The notes under the pieces: generated by a model
Told to the model about the DNA's origin: nothing
The model's input: only the letters and a program-made list of their open reading frames with translations
Database searches by the model: none
Shown: piece by piece, positions 48,132 through 59,300 of the stretch
Position numbering within the stretch: the stretch's first letter is position 1
Layout of the letters: each line of letters starts with the position of its first letter
Assembly (NCBI GenBank): GCA_022577435.1
Contig: JAKOON010000052.1
Location: 855,001-919,000, forward strand
Direction of reading: 5' to 3'
Length of the DNA stretch: 64,000 nucleotides
DNA from: Embiotoca jacksoni
Taxonomy: Eukaryota; Chordata; Actinopteri; Embiotocidae
Made by a program: the position numbers and the translations under genes

Positions 48132-51100
48132 CTGCGAGAGAGGAAGACGGAGAGGTAAATATCATGAGAGTTCATCTTTGCTCGAGGCTGCAGTTTTCTG
48201 CCTGAAAGGCGACACAGTGGGCCTGAAAACAAACTGAAAAACTCCAACGGAAACTAACCACAAAAAGACCCAAAAAGAAATCAAAATAACAATATACAAT
48301 ATAGATGAAGAAGAAGGTTAAGCTGGAATAAAAACAGGGAGGCTGGCAGGGCGAGTAAATCCCCACTAACCATAAAAAAATGATAAGTTAGAGTTTCTGC
48401 TCTGCACACTCAGCAGAATCTTTTGGACCAGATGTTTGGCCTCCTTCCTGCTGTAGTGGAAAAACACGGCGGCGGTGGGATCAGTTTTGAACACCAGTCC
48501 CTGACGGCCGAGGCCGAGCTGCATTCACACAGCGGGGCGACGTCTCCCACCGCCGCCCACATTCAAAGTAAAATAAACTATTTTAATTGGGAAAATGTTC
48601 CTAAAAGCCGGACAGGGAAAATCCTCCGAACTCAGATCAGAGAGGAGGACTGGTGTCGTTTCATTGCGTAACGCATCGGGCCGCTGGATCAGCAGAGAGT
48701 GAAAATAACAATTTGTCAATGACAATTTTCACAACATAGTTCGGACTAAATGTTCACTTTACAGCGTTTTCTCCAAGTTTGTGGAAGACTTGCGCAAAAG
48801 AAAAGGTCACGTCTTACAATCAGAGATATAAAATGTCATATATTTTGTTTTCCCCATTATTACCGTATATGTGTAATACTTTTCAAAAATGTAGAAAAGC
48901 TGGACCAGATGATAAATGAACAGCGTCAACATAAAATCGGAGAAGTCATTTTCTTTTTTTGATGCTCTGCACAATGATTTCACATCCATTCAGCTTCAGT
49001 GCTGCGCCTCCGTCTTCTAATGATTTAGAGGGTTCTACGCCAGTCGGATTCTGCTGACTCATTTTCTCTCAGATGGAAGTTGAAGGAAGCCAATAAGAGA
49101 AAATGTGAAATATTTGAAACATCATTCAGGGCCTTGTATGGAAGTCAAAGCTCTTAAAAAAAGACTTTGTCCAGTTGGTTTATTTAAAACTGTTTCTAAT
49201 TGTGTTGTTGTTTTTAGTCAGCACGCAAAAATATGCAATTAGTCTACTTCAACCTGCAGTGTGCTGTATGCAAGGCAAAGTTTAAAATAATAAATGAATA
49301 ATGAATATCTGTTTGGACTCAAATGAGGCATTTTGTTATTGTAATTAGTGCAGAAACATGTGGACTTTAACTGGAGAGTATCAACGACTACTTTTATATA
49401 TTTTCCTCAGTCGATGATTCGTTTTCTGTGTCGTCGTCTGCAGACAGCGGACTTTCAAAAAGTTCCACGTACGGAAGAGATGTGAAACTAAAGGACTCAT
49501 TTCAATGAATCCAGACTGAACTTCAAGCAAATCCGCTCGGCTTCATCCGCCAGCTGATAGTTTGATGGTCTCTGACACGAAGACAGAAAAACGACGGGCT
49601 AAACGTCGCCTGCCAGCGACAGTCGAGTCAAATCTGGACTTTTAATACGTCTCCGAGACGGAGACGCTGGCAGACGTCCTCCTGTGGATCGATAAATCAT
49701 CCCTGCTGCGTGTTTGCGGGGACGGCAGCGTGCCGAGAGCGCAGCCGGGAAAGCGTTCAGCCGGAGACGAGCGCCGTCACGCATGCTGGATGGACGTCGG
49801 GCTGCAGCTTCCTATGTGGGACGCCCGTCTCCACATCAGAGGACAGCAGATGGCTTTTAGAACAGGAGCAGCGACTTCATGATAACCCAGAGAAATAAAT
49901 GGAAGCGTTAGCTGATTTATAAAAGTTAAAAATGACTGAAAGTCGGCCAGAAGCTTCGTGTCAGCATCACCTGCCTGGAGAGAGTAAATATTAAGACACG
50001 ACTGAGGTTTGAATTCTCCACATCCAAAGAGCCTCGTTCGGTTTCCAACAGTAGAACTGAGACGTTTAAAGTTTCAGATAAACATTATTTTAATTTTAAA
50101 AAGATATGAAGCAGGTGGTTTCTCGTTTCCGTTTTCTCTTCATCTCTTTGTATCCTGATTCCTGAACTTCTCGTTACGCTGCAGAGTTTGAGGTTTCTGA
50201 GGTTTCCAGACACAACATTCAGCAGCGCCAGGATCCACCGTGGAAGTCTGGAGTCACGGCCGTGTTTAAATTCCTGTCTGGTTGAGGTGAGATGGGAAAC
50301 GAGGCCGAGCGGAGGGTTCGAGGGCTGAAGGGGATTTCAAACCTGCAGTCTGATTTCAGAGATTTTTACGAGTTGCACTTCCTTAGTTGGTTTGTTTTGG
50401 AATTCTTTTACGTTCAGAATTCAGTTTTATATTTTGCTCCCTTATTCCTTTCATTTTCACATCATTTTTAATCACTGTTTAAAAGCCTGAATTGTATTGC
50501 TCGTAATTGTGTTGAAACTTTTTAAGAACAAAAATAATACAATTTAAGAAAAACAGGTCTGGTTGGTATTTTTTCTATTAATTTTCCAGCTGTTTTAAAC
50601 GAACCACGAATCAAACTGATGTTTAAACTAATCAGCAGCGTGAGTTGTGACACTGAAGGGTGACGCCATGAAAGTTTAGAGTCTTTTCTATACTAGCATG
50701 AAATGACGTGCAGCGAAATAAAAAGCCATTTATCTTTGTATAGTGGAAGAAAAAAACTAAAACATGTTTATAATTGTACCTAACAGGATACTGAAGTTTT
50801 GGTTTTACTGACAGTATTTGTAAATTAAAAGCCTTCTGACTCAGCGTTTTCCCGACTTTGATAAAGCTCAGACGCAGAAAACAAATGTTTTTCCACGGCA
50901 GCGAAGCCGAAGTGTAAAAATCTGAGTTTTAGTACGTTCACCAGAAGCTTTGTTTTTACGATTACTATCTTTAAAATAAACATTCTCATGGTAATAGAAC
51001 AAACGTGAGATAAAAATGTGTGGTTTTCAGTGTGATGACTTCCCGCCACACCCACAGAAACACCAGTGATTCACTGCGAAACCAAACCGATGACTCGTTG

Positions 51101-54100
51101 AAGTAGAAAACAGTCCGAGTCTGCTCGAACCGAACGTGGAGATGGAGAAGACGCTCTCTCACCTCTACGATGTCGTCATCGAACAGCAGCCAGAAGCCGT
51201 GGCTCTTGACGATGGTGATGTAGTGTCCGCGGTTCGGACCGCTGCGGAGACAGAAGAGGAAGATCACGTTATTTCAATAAGACCCGACATGTGCTTTTGG
51301 AGCGCGTGTTCGGGGAGATGCTGCCGTCGACAGGCTGCAGCCTGTTAGCTCTGCTGTTTATATATGAAGTCCAACTTCCTGAGGAAAGAATTCAGCTGCA
51401 GGTGGAGCCGACGAGTGACTCAGAAGTACATCTGCTCCTTTACGTCAGATGATCAGAGGACGCTCCGGATCCCTGAATCACCTGAACTCATCGCGGCATT
51501 TCAGTGTGCTGGAAAATAACTCAAACAACCTTCAATGAAAAAAACATCGGCGAGCCATGTGTGCAGGATACGTGATTTATTTACTCTTTTTTTCACTTTT
51601 TTTCTGCCGAAAGTTTTTATCCGATAAGTAGTTAACGGATGATTTAAAAATCAATCCGTATAACTTCATTATTTTAAACACATTCCTTCAAATTCTTTCC
51701 TATGAAACCCCCCAAAAAAGGGATCTGGATGGAGGGCCAAAAATAAATGTTTATATCATATAAATCAATGTGTAATATATGTAATATATTTTACATCAAA
51801 TTTATATTCTAAATCCAAAAATTCCTGCTCTGATAGAAACCCACCTGCCACAGTGCACGACGACGGCCACCAGGTCGTACATGCGGTCGGGGTTGGTGGC
51901 GTCCCCGGACGTGTTGAAGAGGCGGAGCTCCAGAGGGAAGACGACGCGATAGGACAGTTTGGTGTAGCGGTGTAGCTGGTCCATGTATTTAAAGCGCTTC
52001 AGGTGGAGGGCGAGGATCATCGGCAGCTTCTTCACCCTCATCCTGAGAGAGACACCAACAGAGAGGAGTTTTAACGCTACGACGATGTTATAATTGGGGC
52101 GTTGATTCTTTTAGTTTCCTCTCAGAGCGATAAAATAAAAAGACAGAACATGACTGAAACTGAACTGTAGGTTTGGTCTGGAGGCAAAATGTTTAAAATG
52201 TATAAAGACAAAATAGACCCTGTAGTTAAATTGAACATTTGTGACAACTTTTTGGAAATTCCCTGCAGCCATTCTTAAAATTCCCGAGTGTAGGCCAATG
52301 TGATCCTATCAGTTCATCAGATCACCGTTAGTACCAAATGAATGTTTTTGCCAAGTTGAAAGAAATTCCTGAGATATCGCATTTACAAGAACAGGACATT
52401 ACAACTAGAAGCATAAAAATGTACCTAATAAAATGTAGACGTAAAAACAGAAACACAAAAAGACGGACAGTAAGAGAGACCTTCCTCGACAAAAACCCAG
52501 AGGACGAAAAGCTCCCCAAGTGGACTCCAGTATTGTTCCAGACGAACCTCCTGCCAGGGAAAGAAGCGCGTGTTCCTCCTAGTTTGGCCGAACCGTGTCT
52601 CCTCGGTGTAAAGGCGAGCAGCTGTCGCTGGCGTCGTTGTTGTCATGGTGATCCTTTCAGGCTGCTGGACATTACTTAGAAACGGCGGCGGGTGTGAATG
52701 ACGTGAGGAGACTCAGAGGACGGACGCTTTCTACACATCCGCCGAGCGCTGATCGTGAAAACGCAGCAGAGCTGTTCATGTAAAACTGAAGTCCGGCCGC
52801 TCTGAGCCGCCACGCAGGAGTTAATAATCTTCTCAGAATCTGACAGGAACTGGTTGCCACGGTAACGTCAGATGTGGTTCGGTGGGTTTGATTCTGATGG
52901 AAAAAACTGCGAGCGCGTCTGTCTGCTCAGATGAACTTTGAGGCGGCGGAGCGACGCTTTCAGATGCGTGACAACTACAGACCTGATAACCACATCGACG
53001 CTGCAGATCACAGATCAGCACAGATAAAGGAGTCCACAAATATCTGCTGACGTTACTAAACGGTTAAAGCGACACCGTCCGTGAGATCTTTTGTGTAAAT
53101 GAGGATGGAGGAGAAATAATTCAACTTGTAGCTACTCTAACTGCATCATTTCTATCCTATTAAGGATATTTAAGATAATTTACAGTTACATGAGATAAAG
53201 AAACTGCAACCTATTTCCCTCCAACCAAATCTGAACAATTAAGAAGAAAAACTTGATTCCATTTTATGTATATAGCACCAAATAATAACGTATCATCTGA
53301 GGGCAAAATAAAAAAAAAGTGGATCACATTTGAAATCTGCAGGCTCTAAGAAGACAACGTCACTGACCTTTTCTGGGCTTCCTGTTTGCTGCGACACTGC
53401 TCACAGTAATACTTGTATTCACTACATAACGTCTCCGTGTTGCTGAAGCCCCTGTTGAGCAGAAACACGCACAATCAGCATCATGTGAAGGAGTCCGTCG
53501 GGCAAATTCAGGTTTCTTCTTCAAAAGGCTTTTCTCATCAGGTGAAAACTCAGAGAGAATAGAGTTTAAAATGATATTCTATAATAAATAGGACTCTCTA
53601 TTTTTAAGACTGAGACGAGGCATAATTTCAAAACTTTCAAATATTTCCCTTTTTGATAAAGCTCAGTTAGAGTTGGCTGAAATTGCGTATTCGCATGTAA
53701 AATGTTTCACGGTTAACAGAATTGAAGTGAATTTCTTGATCCATAACTCCGTGTACCTGAGGCAGTGCGTGATCGACGTGTTCTGCTCGACATCCACCGA
53801 CAGATCCAGGAAGTCCTCGTCTTTACTGCTCACCTGCAGCACAAACAACGCAGCACAAGGTCACACAGATCATCCTGTTGAGAGGGCAAAAACATATTCT
53901 GCAACGCTGCTTTATGAACAGACGATGGAGGACAAAAAGAGGAGAATTATGATTAAAATAACTCTCCTGTTACTGAACGATCCTGTGGGTTTCATAGCGT
54001 CTACTTTATAGTGAAGGTTATTAATGAGGAAGTCAGACACTGTTGTTTAGATTTTGTAGGTCAAGGTCACTGAGTTTGGACCAATATACAGATGTGACAA

Positions 54101-56362
54101 CCGCTGAGCGCTAATTCTAGTCCGTTGTAGATCGACATGCTCTCCATCTTTACCCACTGACGTTTGATGTTTTCTACGATAAATCGTATCATTCGAATAT
54201 TTACATGTTTCCAGCATTTAGTCGGGTGTCAAACAGGACGTGACATCACAGCAGAAACAGCTCACTTACAGCTTCACAGTTGAGGCAGCGCGTCTCGTTG
54301 GTGAGCGTTCCCTGGAAGATCTCGTGGACCCAAGTCTGCTGCGTCTCCTTTCCTCCTTCCCCTTCTCCTCCTCCTCCTCCTCCTTCACTCCCTCCCCCTC
54401 CCCCTCCTCCGCCTCCGTTCTGGACCAGCTTTCCGTTCTGCTGCCGCTCCTGGCTCTTCTCCTCCTGGAGCAGGTCTGCGATGGTGTTGAGGAGGTAGTT
54501 GAGGAACTCGTGGGCGTCCTGCTGCATGTAGTTGTCAAACAGCTCTGAGAGGGAAAAAAAAAAAAAACACACAAAGATAATGAGGACGACAGAAAACACA
54601 AGGACATGTAGCGGTAGGATGATTCAGAGAAGTGGAAAGCAGAATACAGACGGGAACAGATGTGGAAAAAAAAGAAGCGTTGAGGAAAGAGGGAACAGAA
54701 ACTAAACATCAGCGTGTCTTGGCAGTGAGAAACACGACCAATTAAGAGCATCTCTTCCTTTTTTCCTCTCATCTGCTTTCCGCAGCATGATTTTGGCTGA
54801 CAATTTTACATCCTCAGCTGTGAGATTAACCCCTGCCTCCCTTTTTCCTCCATCGCATCCCTTTCTGCCTCTCCAGCCTCAGCTGTGTCTGATAGGAAGT
54901 TGGTCTAAACGAGCAATTAACGAAAGAGCATCTCAGATTTCTAAACATCTGGCGATGGATGGATGTTTTTTTGTTTTTTTTCCAGAGAAATTACAGGAAG
55001 TTGCGTGCGTTCTGACAGCAGCAGCAGCAGCAGCAGCAGCACATCGTTCTGGACAAATACCATTTTCTTTCCTCAGCCGGGAGATGAACTTCTTGGGAGG
55101 GATGACGCCGACTTTCTTCTTCTGCGTGGCGATGCTGTTGAACAGGTCGGCCAGACAGGTGAGGAGGGACTCCTTACGACGAGGCTGCACCTGCAGAGAG
55201 GAAGAGCGAGGAAGACGAGCCACTAAGACTTAACAAGGCCTTCATATGATATACAATAACAGAGTGAAGGGAAGGCTGAACTGTGACCTCACGTTCCCGT
55301 CGTCTGTCCGTCCGGTTCTTGTGAACCCAAATATCTCCAGAACGCCTTCATGGAATTTGTTCACATTTGGAAAAAAAACATTTACTTCGTACCAACAGTG
55401 ACCTGGTAAGATTTTGGCGATCAAAGGTCAAAGTCACTGCGAGTTCAATATCTGTATGGGTTTGGACAGATATACATGTAAACAGCAACTTAGCGGAGGC
55501 GTACAAACACTGAGTGCGTCTGAGGAAACTTTAACAACAGATTGATGGATCATTTTTTACTGTATTGGCCTGAAGGAAAGAGGAGGATGTTTACCAACAA
55601 TAATCTTTGGAAAATGAATTTTCGATCATAAGAAACATTCCTGAAGTCAAAAGTAAAATACTTAAATTAAAGGCCAACATACTGTACATCCCACTTTTGG
55701 TAAATAATTAGCACTTACTGTATATAGCGAGTGCTTTACAATTTTTGCATTGAATAAGGAGCAACTTGGGGTGAAGTGTCTTGCCCTAGGACACTTCAGC
55801 TTCAACTGCAAATTCACGATTTGAGTTTTCAAATGAGATTTTAACATGTTTTTAAATTCCTTTATGTCAACCACTCAGTACGTGTCATTTTATTGCTCTA
55901 AAGCACTTTGAGCTGCATTTCTTGTACAAAAGTTGCTGTACATTGTTGGAATTCACCAATTGATTCCACCGAGTTGTTTTGATCAGAGACACCAATAGGC
56001 AGATTCAATCAGCAAGTTGATTTATTCAGCAACTTCAGCATACATGATATCACGGAGAGCCCAACATCAACCAGAGGTCTCTCTGTTGGAGTCTGATCTG
56101 AGCACTTGATATTACATACTTTATACACAGTAGGGCGGGACTTTAGTCTCGGATGTTCCACAAGAGGAGTACCAACTCATTATAGAGAGTTGGTACCATG
56201 ACCTCCTGAATCTGAGTTCAGCTCGCGTGTGAGTTATCACGTACCGAAACTTACTTCGTGTTTTCATGACCTTGGGCACACAGCTGTGTGCAGTATATCT
56301 TAATGCTGAGTCGACAGGGTTGCATATAGTATCATAATAGCATTTGATTAAAGACTGGATTA

Positions 56363-56399
<37 letters not shown>

Positions 56400-59300
56400 G
56401 GGCATAGCATAAGCATAATCCACCACAATTTAAGCATAATTTACCACAACATATAAAGTATATTATTCAAGACACTCATTCTGTAACACAAGCACCACTC
56501 CCCGCCCAATTAATCAAAACATCCAGCCGCTGTACCCTAATCCTTCACAATAAAATCCAGATTAAATATCATTTTGCCGTCAGCTCGTTCTGGTGCTTTT
56601 GTGTGTCTGAGTGCATTCTTTAAGCGTGAGCAGCCTGCAGACGTGTGCACGGGAACACAGCTGCTGCAGTTTCTCTCATCGCTCACCTTGTACGCCAGCA
56701 CCTTCTCCCTGAACGGTCGACAGAAGTACAGAGCCTGCAGCACCGAGTTACAGTAGCAGGTGTTGCCAAACTAGAAACAGAAAGAAAGACAGAGTAGAAA
56801 AACAATTTGCGGTTTTTGTGCTCGTTTTGGTTTCAGTTCACATCAAACAATTAGATTAAAAAAGATTTAGACTTTATTAATCCCACGGGGGAAATTCAGT
56901 CGTCACAGCAGCATAGAAACAGTTAGAAAAAAAAAAAGGTGAACACAATAAGAAAAAATTACAAATACACACAAACTATATACACACAAAAAAAATCTGA
57001 TTCTTTGATGATTCAGAGAGAATTAAGATCTGTGGTTGTTCACAGCTGTTTACTGGAACTTTAGTCGTATTTGGAGCTGCGTACGACGTTTCCCCAGAAC
57101 CTCCGTGTAACGACGGACACTTACGTTGACCAATCCGAAGTAGTGTTCATTCACGGGAAACTGTTCCGGTCCAATCTCCTTTTCCAAGGCAGAGGCATTG
57201 GCGCCCTAAACGGAAGAAAACAAGAAAAAATGCACGTTTTACTGGAACGTTTGCACATCATTCAGAAAGAGACACACACACACACCCCCCCACCCCCACC
57301 CCCCCCCATCCCCCCCCCACACACACACACACACACACACACCCACGTGGATTTGTCAAACACCAGTGAACTCATGGAACAGAAAAGCTCCTTTGTCCTT
57401 GGTTTCCTGCTCATTGTTTTGTTTTTCCTCTCTGTCAACCATCTGTTTGCTGCAGCTGTGTTTCCTGCGTCGTCTCCTCTGTTTCTACACAGATTTTCTC
57501 TCCGCCGTGTTGCGTCTTTATCAACCGCTCATATTTATATTGTATTTTATTTTACACAATTTGAAAACATTTGATCTCCTCTAAATGTTTCCCAAAAATG
57601 ATTTAAGATGACGTTTATTATTGTTTGGTGTTCCCTGAATCGACTGACCCTGTTGATGCACTTCGTCTTTAAACTGCTCCGAGTTCACGTTTCTATCGTC
57701 ACGCGTCAAAGATTTTTGCACTTTTAATCGATAAAACGTACAAACTTTTCATTCTGTTACATAATAAGACATTAAATAATGAGAACGTCTTAATAAAACA
57801 AAACATCGAGCAGAAATGATGTGAAAAACAAGATTACAAACGAGGATGATGATGATGATATAAATACGATGCAGCCCACGTAAAGTCAACAAGCAGAGAA
57901 ACGCCTGGCTGAGTTATTTATCTAACAAACACAGAGCACAGAGCTGTAAACAAAACCAGAGCACAAAGAGGATTCTGATGTCAGGGAGGCAAATATCTGT
58001 GTGCGCGCGTGTGTGTGCGTGTGTGTGTGTGTGTGGGTTGGTGGGTGGGTGGATGGGGTTGGGGTGTGGGGGGGGGGTCTGATCAACAGGCTCTGAAAAC
58101 ACACATTATTAATGCGTTTCTGACGTCTCGGCGGCGGTTTGAAGTGACGACTGTTTCCTGATCTGATGGAAATAAAAGTGAAGTGAACTCTGACTCCTGT
58201 TCAGGGCAGCGAGCTCTTTAAAGACGACAGTGGAGAGTAGATTCCACACAGCGGGGCTAAGTGACTTTGATTAGACACTGTGATCACTTTTATTAATCAT
58301 GACAAGCAGTCTGCAGGATGTTTTTCTGTCTTGCAGCTGCATGTTGACTCTCAAACTAAGTACAAACATCAAATGAATGCAATTCGACTGGAAGAATGTC
58401 AACTAGGATCTTCAATAAAATGTTTTTCATGCATCGGGCATTCGGGAATACAAAAAAAAAAACAACAGTGGAAAATCAGCGATCTGAAGGTCCGCAGCAG
58501 CGACTCAGTTGGAGGTCGAGATTTTAGTGTCAACTGAAGTTTGCAGAGTAAAAGATGAAGTTTCAGTCTCAACTTTAAACCAAACCTGGACAGCACATAC
58601 TTAAAGTACATCAACTGAACATCTCCACAGCTCAACAGTTTGTGGTGAGATTGTTTTGTTTTTTTAAGCTTCCCACTCTACGATTGTTTTTTGTTTTTAC
58701 AGAATCTGGATCGAGTCATTTTTGTCAACATTGTTAAACGAGGCATGTTGAATAAAGGCTCTTTGATGACATATCATTTTTATTAAGCCAAGATTTGGAT
58801 ATATTTATGATAATTTGATGATAATTTCTATTTCCACAGTTTCTGGCAGATAAATGGTGTCGTTTTGGCGTGTTTGTTTGTTTTGTACTGGTATAATGAG
58901 AAGTTAAGGGACTGCTCTGCATGAACATTTCTCTTCCAGTTTGTTCATCACGCTCACATTACTGCTGACTGTTTTCTGCAAAAACAAAACAAAACAAAAC
59001 AAAATCCCAGAAAAACGTTGGCACATTATTGCTAAATGAAAAATTAGAAACGTTTGATTTCAGCATTGACCAGCTCTGCTTGTGACTTTCACAGTTTCGC
59101 CAGCCAAATTGATTTTGTGAAAAAAAAAAAAAAAAACAGGTTCTGGGCAGCGACTGGTGCGATGCCAGAGAGCCAAACACGCCGAGCTGACGTGCCAGCG
59201 GCGGCTAATATTTAGCCCCGCTTGTTGTTTATCTAGTAGGTGCTGGTAAACGATGCCGGCCTTTCACACTTAAGTGGGTAACACACACCAGGCTGTGTGT

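Noticed and set aside
54266..54772. 168-codon minus-strand Ser/Arg/Glu-rich frame
   Set aside because: It is another reading frame of usp12 exon 5 and its neighbouring intron; the Arg/Glu runs come from the coding repeat.
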